A DNA stretch of 32,776 bases from an uncultured Eubacterium sp. (lineage in GTDB: Bacteria > Bacillota > Clostridia > Peptostreptococcales > Anaerovoracaceae): positions 1 to 32,776 of the forward strand of contig CABUXV010000022.1 of assembly GCA_902495595.1 (NCBI GenBank). The letters are read 5' to 3'. The position numbers were made by a program, and so were the translations under genes. Below the pieces are notes generated by a model. The model made no database searches, was not told the DNA's origin, and was given only the letters and a program-made list of their open reading frames with translations. Positions 6,565 to 14,719 of this stretch are shown in pieces (position 1 is the first letter of the stretch; each line of letters opens with the position of its first letter).

Positions 6565-8163
6565 ATGAACAAAGATTTAAAAAACATTATAGAAAATCCA
6601 AGCGTACTAACTATGCTAAACAGTCTTTCCGAATACATTTACATAACCGATGACAAGGGTTACGTGCGGTTTATAAACCATGCCGCAGAAAAATTTGAAC
6701 AGCAGTCAAACAGCGAAATCTGCGGAAAGCACATAAACGACATATACACACAGAAAGAAAGCCCTACGCTTAAGGCACTTTCAACCTGTAAACCAGTTGA
6801 TGAGCACGAGAATATTTATATGTTCAACGGAAAGCAGTACAATCAGCTGGCTAAATCCATACCGCTTTTCAGCGGCGGCGAACTTATCGGCGCCTGTACT
6901 ATTCAACGCGATATGACGCTGGTAACGCAAATTTTATCCGACAACGCGTCGCTGCAAAAAAATCAGCAAAAAAGTTCAAAACAAAATATCAAAACCTTTG
7001 ATTCTCTTATAGGTAAGCATCCGGATTTTGTGAAAAGCGTCGAGCTTGCAAAGGCTGCTTCAAAAAATGATTCTTCTGTTCTGCTTGCTGGATTTACAGG
7101 GTCCGGAAAAGAAGTCTTCGCCAATGCTGTACACAACGCAAGTATGAGAAAAGACAAAGCTTTTCTCGCCATAAACTGCGCAACTGTTCCCGACGGACTT
7201 TTGGAAAGTATTCTATTCGGAACTACAAAGGGGACTTTCACAGGCTCTCTTGATAAAACAGGGTTATTCGAACAGGCGGAAGGAGGAACTTTATTTTTAG
7301 ATGAAATAAACTCTATGAGCCTGAACTCTCAGGCAAAACTGCTGCGTGTACTTGAAGAAAAAGAAATACGAAAACTCGGCGGGAACTCAAATATAAAAGT
7401 AAATGTCCGCATAATCAGCAGTATCAATACTACGCCCAGACTGGCGCTTCAAAGGGGACAGCTCAGGGAAGATCTGTTTTACCGTCTTTCCGTAAATACG
7501 GTTATAATACCTCCTCTAAAAGACAGACTTTTAGATATTGAGCTTCTTACAGAACATTTTATCAGAAAATTTAATGGTAAGTTCAGTAAAAATATAAAGG
7601 GTCTATCTCCTGAAGTTTATAATTTTTTCATGTCCTATTCGTGGCCGGGAAATGTAAGACAGTTAAAATATGTTATAGAATCGGCAATAAACATCTCTGA
7701 TGAATCAAGTGATAAAATAAATTTGGAAGATATGCCTCATTACCTGTTTGAAAATCAGAGCACGTCATACGTTGAAACTTTTTCACATATGAAAGAGCCT
7801 TCTTACGGTGAAGATATTTCCGAAAACATCATGGCTAATCTGTCATCGGATTCTTTAACCGATATCATAGAAGATACAGATAATGTAAATGTTATCAGCA
7901 AAAGAAGCGCAGGCTTAAAGGCAAATCACGGCAGATCAATCCTAATCGAAAATAAAAATGACAAAACATACGAAAACGAAAGCATCGAAAACCATGAGCT
8001 ATCTGCCGAGAACCTTTACGCTGCCATAAGAAAAAACGAGAAAAAACAAATAATGCAGGCTCTCATTGACTGCAACGGCAACGTCTCCAAAGCCGCGCGA
8101 AGCCTCAATATGAACAGACAGTCCCTAGTATACCGTATGAAAAAATACAACATAAAAAGATAA
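6565..8163 (+). CDS. Sigma-54-dependent activator (PAS, AAA+, Fis HTH)
   Basis: 532 residues. An N-terminal PAS domain (about 15-120) probably senses a small molecule. The AAA+ domain (145-375) has Walker A GFTGSGKE (176-183), Walker B GTLFLDEIN (241-249) and the sigma-54 contact loop as GTFTGS (223-228) instead of GAFTGA. The C-terminal Fis-type helix-turn-helix (about 495-532) contains GNVSKAARSLNMNRQSLVYR. A linker of roughly 110 polar, low-complexity residues (390-485) between AAA+ and HTH is unusually long. The start follows AAGGAGACCAGCC. It opens ATP-dependently sigma-54 promoters. The only clear -24/-12 promoter found here is at 14425-14441, driving the opposing glycyl-radical operon, so that operon is its likely target. 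Confidence 0.93.
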   Translation: MNKDLKNIIENPSVLTMLNSLSEYIYITDDKGYVRFINHAAEKFEQQSNSEICGKHINDIYTQKESPTLKALSTCKPVDEHENIYMFNGKQYNQLAKSIPLFSGGELIGACTIQRDMTLVTQILSDNASLQKNQQKSSKQNIKTFDSLIGKHPDFVKSVELAKAASKNDSSVLLAGFTGSGKEVFANAVHNASMRKDKAFLAINCATVPDGLLESILFGTTKGTFTGSLDKTGLFEQAEGGTLFLDEINSMSLNSQAKLLRVLEEKEIRKLGGNSNIKVNVRIISSINTTPRLALQRGQLREDLFYRLSVNTVIIPPLKDRLLDIELLTEHFIRKFNGKFSKNIKGLSPEVYNFFMSYSWPGNVRQLKYVIESAINISDESSDKINLEDMPHYLFENQSTSYVETFSHMKEPSYGEDISENIMANLSSDSLTDIIEDTDNVNVISKRSAGLKANHGRSILIENKNDKTYENESIENHELSAENLYAAIRKNEKKQIMQALIDCNGNVSKAARSLNMNRQSLVYRMKKYNIKR

Positions 8164-8187
8164 AGACACTTTGCATAGGTTTTAGTT

Positions 8188-8442
8188 TTATCCAAAACTT
8201 CTGTTTATGGCACAAATTTGGTCATAATCCCATCGAAATCATCCGTTAATACAAGGGTAATAACCAATACCCTTGAATAAACTTGAAAATTGGATGAAAA
8301 GCTATCATTTGTTTACATATATTCCCATTTTTATGACCAAAACAGCCTCAGAAATAAGGATTTTGGATAAATCGTCTCCTCCAAACAGGTCAAACAGGCA
8401 AATTTTAACTAAAATGCGTGTATATACCCCTGTTTTGGTTAT
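8188..8442 (-). repeat. 255-bp dyad-array element, copy C (inverted)
   Basis: Left boxes start at 8188, 8260, 8333 and 8405, right boxes at 8216, 8288, 8361 and 8433. The offsets (28) and linkers (34, 35, 34) are exactly those of the other copies. Variants include ATTTGGTCAT (8216), ATGACCAAAA (8333) and TTAACTAAAA (8405). Its reverse complement aligns unit by unit with copies A and D (e.g. the reversed first unit with the fourth unit of A: CCAAATT...ATAA.CAG...TTTTGGATA), so I place it on the minus strand. It fills almost the whole space between two convergent genes: 24 bp from the regulator stop and 12 bp from the DMT stop. No hairpin terminator is present there. Confidence 0.9.
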
Positions 8443-8454
8443 TTAGACCCACCA

Positions 8455-9369
8455 TCACGGCTGTGTATCAAGCTTTTCAGCCAGCTCTCTATCCATCCTG
8501 CCTTTTTCAAAAATTATTATACAGGAAGCGATTATCACTATGATTCCGCCGGCAATCTGCATTGCCCCAAGACGTTCTCCCAAGATGACCCATCCGAAAA
8601 AGGTGGATGTAACAGGCAGAAAATTTGTGAACATAGCTGAAACAGTCGGTCCCAGCACACTTATCCCTCTTACAAATATCAGATACCCCATTCCTGCGCT
8701 TCCTGCTCCCAAATATATCAGGCTCATTATTATGCCCGGAGAAAATTCCTCTGCCGGAGGCATTACTTTGAAAGCATAAGGCATGGAAAGCAGTACGGTG
8801 CAGAGAAGCTGATTAAATGCCATGGTAAAACTCGTATAGTTTTCCGATATCTTAGCAGTAATAAAATTATAGGCATTCCATGACAGCACAGCTCCGAAAG
8901 CCAGAAGATATCCTACCGCCTTACCCTGAAACAGTACGCTGAAATCAACACCTATTACAAAAGCGATCCCTATTACGCAGACCACAAGCCCGATAATAAT
9001 TTTCAGGGAAATGCTCTTTTTAAATACTATTCTTTCAATGATAATGGATACAGCAGGAACAAATGACAATATTATGGTTATCAGTGATACCGGCATATAT
9101 TCCATTGCCGTGTACTCGCAGAAATAATACAAAATCTGACCGGTCAGAGAACACAGCACAATAAATACTATATCTTTTTTCCTTACGGTAAATTTCCTGT
9201 CTGCAACAAGCTTTATAATCGTTATGACAATCAGACCGCCTGCATATTTAAAAAACATCAGGTTCAGAGGTTCGAACAGAGAAAGAGCGTTCTTTGCCAC
9301 AGAATAATCCAATCCCCACAGACATACGACTATAAACATCAACAGAAAGCAGGTCCTCTTTTCGTCCAA
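8455..9369 (-). CDS. DMT-superfamily (EamA-type) permease
   Basis: 304 residues with ten hydrophobic segments arranged as two EamA repeats of five, the standard layout of drug/metabolite transporters. These carry amino acids, metabolites or drugs across the cytoplasmic membrane. It is the last gene of the glycyl-radical operon. TTG 9369 is used as start because AGGAGG (inside the end of the activase gene) lies 8 bp upstream and the ATG in between is out of frame. The gap to the activase stop is 4 bp. Because the operon already has an importer (BCCT), this protein may export the product or a waste amine; that is inference. Confidence 0.85.
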   Translation of the reverse strand: MDEKRTCFLLMFIVVCLWGLDYSVAKNALSLFEPLNLMFFKYAGGLIVITIIKLVADRKFTVRKKDIVFIVLCSLTGQILYYFCEYTAMEYMPVSLITIILSFVPAVSIIIERIVFKKSISLKIIIGLVVCVIGIAFVIGVDFSVLFQGKAVGYLLAFGAVLSWNAYNFITAKISENYTSFTMAFNQLLCTVLLSMPYAFKVMPPAEEFSPGIIMSLIYLGAGSAGMGYLIFVRGISVLGPTVSAMFTNFLPVTSTFFGWVILGERLGAMQIAGGIIVIIASCIIIFEKGRMDRELAEKLDTQP

Positions 9370-9373
9370 AACT

Positions 9374-10282
9374 TCATCCTCCTATTTCAACTTTAAAGCC
9401 GCAGCTTTCAATATTTGCCTTTATTTTGTTCATATGCTCATCATCGGGAGCTTTTATATGATTCAATTTGTAAATCATTCCAAGTCCGTCGTATTTACCC
9501 AGTCCCAAATTATGATAAGGCAAAATATTTATTTTTTCGAATTTCCCCTGATACTGTCTGAAAAACCTGCAAAGCATGGCTATATCAGCTTCTGTATCAT
9601 TAATCGATGGTATTATGGGAACTCTGGGAATGATTTCCACCTTGTCCATTAAAAACTCAAAATTTTTATGTATCTTCCTATTGCTTTTTCCGCAGTATTT
9701 TATGTGTTTGTCTTCGTCTATTATCTTGATATCAAAAAGAGCATAATCTATAAGGTCAATGATCTTTTCTACGTTTTCCATGCAGAAGTTACCGCAGGTT
9801 TCCACTGCCGTATTATATCCCTCCGCCTTGCACATAGCTGCAACTTTTCCTATGAAATCGGGATGAAGAAGCGGCTCACCTCCTGAAAAGGTGACGCCGC
9901 CTGCTGATTGTTCGTAAAACACTTTATCCTGATTTACTATTCTGAAAACCTCTTCCGGAGAAATAACTTTCCCTATCATCTCCCTTGCTTCATTTCGGCA
10001 GACTTTTACACAATGTCCGCAATTTTTGCATTTATTAACGGAATTTATTATTTTTCCGTCATGAATACTTATGGCTCCATTGGGACATACGTCTATACAT
10101 CGTCCGCAGCCGCTGCATTTGTTTTTATAAAACATCAGCTGGGGATAGGGATGTATCGTCTCAGGGTTAGCGCACCACTGACATTCCATAGAACATCCTT
10201 TAAAAAACACATTGGTTCTTATTCCCGGTCCGTCGTGGGTACTGAATTTTTGTATGTTTGAAATATAAACTAACTGAGGCAT
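9374..10282 (-). CDS. Glycyl-radical-enzyme activating enzyme (radical SAM)
   Basis: 302 residues. The radical SAM cluster motif CxxxCxxC is at Cys30, Cys34 and Cys37 (KGCSMECQWCANPE). It is followed by an inserted ferredoxin-like domain with two CxxCxxCxxxC motifs (Cys56/59/62/66 and Cys85/88/91/95). The SAM-binding GGE motif is in GGVTFSGGEPLLHPD. This 4Fe-4S-rich architecture is that of activases for eliminase-type and decarboxylase-type glycyl radical enzymes; the pyruvate formate-lyase activase lacks the insert. It uses SAM and one electron to abstract H from the glycine of its partner, encoded 40 bp upstream in the same operon. Start ATG 10282 follows GGAG. Confidence 0.95.
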   Translation of the reverse strand: MPQLVYISNIQKFSTHDGPGIRTNVFFKGCSMECQWCANPETIHPYPQLMFYKNKCSGCGRCIDVCPNGAISIHDGKIINSVNKCKNCGHCVKVCRNEAREMIGKVISPEEVFRIVNQDKVFYEQSAGGVTFSGGEPLLHPDFIGKVAAMCKAEGYNTAVETCGNFCMENVEKIIDLIDYALFDIKIIDEDKHIKYCGKSNRKIHKNFEFLMDKVEIIPRVPIIPSINDTEADIAMLCRFFRQYQGKFEKINILPYHNLGLGKYDGLGMIYKLNHIKAPDDEHMNKIKANIESCGFKVEIGG

Positions 10283-10322
10283 ACTTTTTCTCCATCAATA
10301 TTATATTATTTACCGGTTCGGT

Positions 10323-12737
10323 TTACCACGCCGAAACTTCCGTACGATTAATTATAAGGTCCTGAGCCTCTTTACGCAAGTCTACAAAGAATGCGCTGTA
10401 TCCTGCTACTCTTACGAGCAGGTCGCTGTATTTTTCAGGATGTACCTGAGCGTCCAGCAGGGTTTCTCTCTCCAGCACATTAAACTGTACGTGAAAACCG
10501 CCCATCATTTCTTCAGATCTCAGTAATGCAACAAGTTTTTCTTTTCCGCCCTTATCTTTTATGAGCTGAGGTGTAAGTTTCAAATTGAGAAGCGTTCCTG
10601 CTCTGCAATCGGCATGGTTTACCTTGCAGACAGATTTAAGCACTGCCGTAGGACCGTTTTTATCATATCCAGGATATGGAGACATACCATCTGCCAAAGG
10701 AGTCTTGGCCTTTCTCCCCGATGGAAGCGCCCATATAACTTTGCCGTGAGGTACATTTGCCATAACAGGGACAAGACCGTTGGAATACCTGGATCCGAAT
10801 ATGGATTCATAGCTGTCGGCTACTTTTCCCGAAAATTCAACGCAGTCTTTAGCTATATTATCTACATACGGGTCATCATTTCCGTATTTAGGCGCGTCAT
10901 GAACCAGCATATATCTCAAATCATCGTATCCTTCAAAATCACATTTCAGCGCTTCTATCAGCTCATCCATGGATATTTTCTTTTCTTCATATACCAGTTT
11001 TTTAATTGCTGCCATGGAATCGGCATAATCAGCAACACCTGTTACCAGAAGTCCGGGACCTGCGAAATATTTACTGCTGCCTTTAAACATTATATCTTTG
11101 CCTGATTCCAAAGGCCCCTCTACGCAGCAGTCACGGAACGGCTTAGGAAGCCTTATCTGCTGAGCTCTCTCTGCAAGCTGACTGCATCTGCATGCGCATC
11201 CAACTAAGTATTCCATCTGTTTTTTAGTTGCTTTCTCGAATTCCTCATAAGTTTTAAACTCTTTCGGATTTCCTGTTTTAAGCCCCATCTGTCTGTTGAA
11301 TACATAGCTGTATCCGTCAAACAGCGCCCACTCAACTGCTGTAGGATAGGAATATCTGGAACCCTCATTCCACTGGGTCGTTTCACCTGCCATCTGAGGA
11401 GATACACATCCTACAAGCGTATAGTTCCAAAGCTCTTTTTCATCTACGCCGCTTCTCTTGAGCATTTCCATAGCCGATTCGTCAAAATGAACCGACGGCT
11501 GTCCTGTACCGCATGCTATAAGGTCGGTAATCTTCATTAAGAATTCTTCCGTATTGGCTTTGTTTACTCGTATATTTATAGTAGGGGAATTCATCTGCAA
11601 ATCCATGGTCGCCTGAATTCCCATGAAAGAAAGCTCGTTTACAGCATCATTTCCATCCTTATCTATACCGCCCAGCGTTACTCCGTGATACGGCTGATAA
11701 CCTACATAAAACTCTGCGCCGTCTTTTGAAAGACCGTAAAGAGATTCTGCAATCTTCAGCCAGAGACACTCAAGCAGTTCCTGAGCTTCCAAGTCAGTAA
11801 GTATACCATCCTTTTTATCCTTTAAATAATATGGATACAGATACTGGTCGAATCTGCCGATATTGTATCCGGAGCTGTTCTCATCACAGTAAAGAGCAAT
11901 TTCAACAAAGTTAATTGCTTGAACAGCTTCTCTGAACGTTCTCGGAGTTTCCCACGGCACTCTTCTGCAGCTCTCAGCTATGGTAAGGAGTTCTTTTTTT
12001 CTGTTTTCGTCAGTTTCTTCTGCTGCTTTCTTTTCTGCCAGCTCACCATATCTGTCGCTCTGTATTTTCATAGCTTCACATGAGAGTATAACAGATTTGT
12101 AAAACTGCATTTTATCAAAGGACTCAACATCGCCTTTATCAAGAGCTGCCAGTTTTTCTTCCGCTTCCTCTTTGATTCCTTTAAAACCTTTTTTAAAAAT
12201 AAGGTTTTCAAATCCCACGGCAGTTTCTCCGCCGCCTACGGTGGTTTTGTTTTCTCCGTATACTACGCATGTACCTACCGCCACATTTCTCAGCTCATCG
12301 GAGATATTTGCCATGAAATATTCCTCCATGGATTTTCCTCTCCAGTAAGGAATAAGCTCATCTCTTATGGCTTTTCTGTCTTCTTCCGTAATGGCGTATG
12401 GGTCCTGTTCACGAGTATCGATATTATCCAGCTCAGCCTCCACCCAGCTGAAACAGATGTCAGGACAGAATATAAATGATTTAGGAGCCTTACCGCTGCT
12501 TCCTATTATAAGTTCGTTGGGCATTATGCCGATAGTTCTCTCTTCCATGTATTTTTTAAAGGCTTTAGCACGTCTTATAATAGTATCTTCTGCTTCTGTT
12601 TCCTTATATACTCTTGTATAAATAACGCTTCTTTCTATATCAACTGACGGCTGATACTTCCAAAATTCATCTCTAAGTAAATTGATTCTTTCAGTCGCGC
12701 CCTTATTCCAATGTTCATGTTTATATTTAGTAGTCAT
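10323..12737 (-). CDS. Glycyl radical enzyme of unassigned substrate
   Basis: 804 residues, full length for the PFL-like/eliminase superfamily. The glycyl radical site is RVAGYSAFF with Gly779, 25 residues from the C-terminus. The thiyl cysteine is Cys444 in VGCVSPQMAG. Known dehydratases, choline lyase, isethionate lyase and 4-hydroxyphenylacetate decarboxylase have Cys-Val-Glu-Pro, with the Glu as general base; here it is Ser446. Cys-Val-Ser-Pro is otherwise familiar from pyruvate formate-lyase, but the size, the activase type and the rest of the sequence do not fit PFL. The operon links it to a BCCT importer and no microcompartment genes are seen. A C-N, C-C or ring-opening reaction on an amine or betaine-like compound is conceivable. 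Hydroxyproline-type C-N lyases are one untested alternative. Start ATG 12737 follows GGGGAG. Confidence 0.93.
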   Translation of the reverse strand: MTTKYKHEHWNKGATERINLLRDEFWKYQPSVDIERSVIYTRVYKETEAEDTIIRRAKAFKKYMEERTIGIMPNELIIGSSGKAPKSFIFCPDICFSWVEAELDNIDTREQDPYAITEEDRKAIRDELIPYWRGKSMEEYFMANISDELRNVAVGTCVVYGENKTTVGGGETAVGFENLIFKKGFKGIKEEAEEKLAALDKGDVESFDKMQFYKSVILSCEAMKIQSDRYGELAEKKAAEETDENRKKELLTIAESCRRVPWETPRTFREAVQAINFVEIALYCDENSSGYNIGRFDQYLYPYYLKDKKDGILTDLEAQELLECLWLKIAESLYGLSKDGAEFYVGYQPYHGVTLGGIDKDGNDAVNELSFMGIQATMDLQMNSPTINIRVNKANTEEFLMKITDLIACGTGQPSVHFDESAMEMLKRSGVDEKELWNYTLVGCVSPQMAGETTQWNEGSRYSYPTAVEWALFDGYSYVFNRQMGLKTGNPKEFKTYEEFEKATKKQMEYLVGCACRCSQLAERAQQIRLPKPFRDCCVEGPLESGKDIMFKGSSKYFAGPGLLVTGVADYADSMAAIKKLVYEEKKISMDELIEALKCDFEGYDDLRYMLVHDAPKYGNDDPYVDNIAKDCVEFSGKVADSYESIFGSRYSNGLVPVMANVPHGKVIWALPSGRKAKTPLADGMSPYPGYDKNGPTAVLKSVCKVNHADCRAGTLLNLKLTPQLIKDKGGKEKLVALLRSEEMMGGFHVQFNVLERETLLDAQVHPEKYSDLLVRVAGYSAFFVDLRKEAQDLIINRTEVSAW

Positions 12738-12760
12738 AATCTTACTCCCCTTTCAATAAA

Positions 12761-14353
12761 CTAATTCTCTTTCGCTTTAGGACTTTGAATAAGGTCTTCC
12801 ATATCTATATCGGTATCTTTGTTTTCCTCTTTTTTGACAAGATATTTAAGACTCCTCATAGTCGCAATGCAAAGCGCAATTATGATTATTATCATAGGAA
12901 CTCCTACGATAATCCAAATTGATTTAACCGAGTCCTGTCCGCCGCAGGCGATAAGTGCATAGGCAAGAGCACCCATGAATATTCCGTAGAGCATCTTGAT
13001 TTTTTTCGGCGGTTCGTCTTCAATAGAGCCTCCGCGTACCGTGATATTGGCAAGAGCAGATGATGCAGGGTCTGCGATGGTGCAGAACGATGTGCATACG
13101 GTTACGATAAATACTACAATCAGAAGTTTTCCGAAAGGCAGACTTCCCAAAAGCTGATATACCGTTGACGCCATTCCGAATTCCTGAACTGCTCCCCATA
13201 CGTCAAATGTACCTGTTGACTGAAGATACATAGCCATACTTCCGAAAACACCGCACCATACAACGCAGAATCCGCCGGAAACAAAAGTATTTACAAGTAT
13301 AAACTGTCTTACCGTTCTTCCGTAGGCAATCTTTGCAAGAAATACTCCTATTATAGGACCGTACACTATGAAGCTTCCCACGTACTGGAGCCACCAGTCT
13401 GAAGACCAGTTATCGCCCGGATACATAGCATTGGTTATCATGGTTCTCTTCGGTATTTCCGACAGCATAACGCCGAAAGATTCTGTTGACATATTCAAAA
13501 TATATACTGTAGGACCTAAAATTAATATCGCTATAAGCAGGAATATAAAAGCATAGCTTGTAAAGGATGACATCCTCTTTACGCCTTTTTCGATTCCCGA
13601 TACGCACGACAAAACGAATATGAAAGTTATAATAGCTGCAAGTATGAACCATACGAGTTTGCTCTGCGCAAGACCTGTCAGATTCTCTATACCTGAACCA
13701 ATCTGCATAATTCCCACACCCATGGAGCACGCAACTCCTGCGCACATACCGAATACAATCATAAAATGAAATACATTTCCAAGAACTTTATTATGTCTTC
13801 CGATTGCCAGCTCAGCTACCGGGTCATAAGATACCGGCTTCTTGAAATTATAAAGTATAAGACCTAAAACTATAGCCGGAACGGAATAAAATGTAAACTG
13901 TTCAAAGGACCAGTGGAACATAGTCTGAGAAACCGCCCAAGTTGCCGCTTCCTCTGTCATGGATTCAACTCCTGCCGCTCCCGGAGGTGTAACGTAGTGA
14001 TAAATCGGTTCACTCAAAGCCCAGAATATTATGCCCGTTCCGATTGCGCCGCAAATGGACATTGTTATCCAGCTCCACATACTGAAATGAGGCTTCGCAT
14101 CCTTTCCTCCGATTTTTATATTGCCGTATTTCGTACACGCCAATACGATACCGCCTATAAATACGAAAAATATCAAAAGTTCAATAGCCCATGTAAAGTT
14201 TCCTCCCATTTTATATAATAATCCTGTTAAAACTTCATAGGCTTTTTCCGGGAATATCGCTACAAGTCCGATAAAAATAACCAGCGCGGTAGCTGCCGAA
14301 AAGAATATGCCTTTCTTCAGCTTTCCCTGTTCATTCTGCTTCTCCAAACTCAC
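12761..14353 (-). CDS. BCCT-family transporter with altered Trp box
   Basis: 530 residues, about 12 membrane helices, the typical size of betaine/carnitine/choline transporters. The TM3 region reads GAIGTGIIFWALSEPIYHY (102-120), matching the family's glycine-rich motif. In TM8 the signature that usually reads W-x-W-W-x-x-W-x-P is V325-x-S327-F328-x-x-Y331-x-P333, so three of four box residues are no longer aromatic tryptophans or are replaced, while the following GVFLAKIAYGRTVR segment is well kept. The cation-pi cage for trimethylammonium groups is therefore weakened. It is the first gene of the operon, starts at GTG 14353 behind AAAGGAGA, and lies about 60 bp after the predicted sigma-54 start site. 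It presumably imports the substrate of the glycyl radical enzyme. Confidence 0.93.
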   Translation of the reverse strand: MSLEKQNEQGKLKKGIFFSAATALVIFIGLVAIFPEKAYEVLTGLLYKMGGNFTWAIELLIFFVFIGGIVLACTKYGNIKIGGKDAKPHFSMWSWITMSICGAIGTGIIFWALSEPIYHYVTPPGAAGVESMTEEAATWAVSQTMFHWSFEQFTFYSVPAIVLGLILYNFKKPVSYDPVAELAIGRHNKVLGNVFHFMIVFGMCAGVACSMGVGIMQIGSGIENLTGLAQSKLVWFILAAIITFIFVLSCVSGIEKGVKRMSSFTSYAFIFLLIAILILGPTVYILNMSTESFGVMLSEIPKRTMITNAMYPGDNWSSDWWLQYVGSFIVYGPIIGVFLAKIAYGRTVRQFILVNTFVSGGFCVVWCGVFGSMAMYLQSTGTFDVWGAVQEFGMASTVYQLLGSLPFGKLLIVVFIVTVCTSFCTIADPASSALANITVRGGSIEDEPPKKIKMLYGIFMGALAYALIACGGQDSVKSIWIIVGVPMIIIIIALCIATMRSLKYLVKKEENKDTDIDMEDLIQSPKAKEN

Positions 14354-14424
14354 TTTAATTCTCCTTTCTTACTGCAATCCATACTTCAATATTTTGAATA
14401 TTTTTTATTCTTGCCTTTTATTAA

Positions 14425-14441
14425 AGCAAGTTCAGTGCCAA
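14425..14441 (-). promoter_or_regulatory. Sigma-54 (-24/-12) promoter of the glycyl-radical operon
   Basis: On the minus strand the sequence TTGGCACTGAACTTGCT matches the sigma-54 consensus TTGGCAC-N5-TTGCW, with exactly 10 bp between the invariant GG and GC. It lies about 70 bp before the BCCT start codon. Together with the nearby sigma-54 activator gene this defines a four-gene operon (BCCT, GRE, activase, DMT). Confidence 0.92.
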
Positions 14442-14474
14442 CTGATTCAAAATGATAATTTATTTTTTAACACG

Positions 14475-14496
14475 TTGAAAAAAGGGGCTTTTTCAA
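14475..14496. promoter_or_regulatory. Candidate upstream activator site
   Basis: TTGAAAAA (14475-14482) and TTTTTCAA (14489-14496) form an 8-bp dyad about 35-55 bp beyond the -24 element, where enhancer sites for sigma-54 activators can lie. A second, looser AACTTTT/AAAAGTT pair follows at about 14518-14550. Assignment to the regulator at 6565 is inference. The remainder of the space to 14640 is AT-rich with nothing else recognised. Confidence 0.4.
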
Positions 14497-14640
14497 GTCT
14501 TCCCGGAAATATCTGAAACTTTTTTGAAGTTTTTAAAAGTTGAATTGTATGTTATATAAATCTTTTTTATATATTTTTATTTAATTTCCATCATTTTTAT
14601 TGATTTTCAATCAATTATACAAAGATAATATTTTAACATA

Positions 14641-14678
14641 AAAAAGCTCTTACATTTACATCCGCAATGCAAGAGCTT
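14641..14678 (-). terminator. Rho-independent terminator after the 198-residue protein gene
   Basis: Arms of 13 bases (14666-14678 and 14644-14656, one mismatch) with AAGCTCTT/AAGAGCTT base, loop of 9, followed on the minus strand by a run of T residues. It lies about 40 bp past the stop codon at 14720. Confidence 0.85.
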
Positions 14679-14719
14679 ATTTCTTCTCCGATTTTCTGGC
14701 TTATTAAACAATATAATCT

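Noticed and set aside
8188..8442. Integron attC-like sites
   Set aside because: The core GTT/AAC sites, the cassette structure and an integrase are missing; the genes between elements are ordinary chromosomal operons.
9434..10261. Plus-strand open frames opposite the activase gene
   Set aside because: They are antisense shadows of a clearly coding radical SAM gene and show hydrophobic, biased composition typical of reverse frames.
10323..12737. Assignment as choline trimethylamine-lyase (cutC) because of the BCCT neighbour
   Set aside because: The Cys-Val-Glu motif of CutC is absent, the BCCT has lost its tryptophan box, and no microcompartment or aldehyde/alcohol dehydrogenase genes are present.
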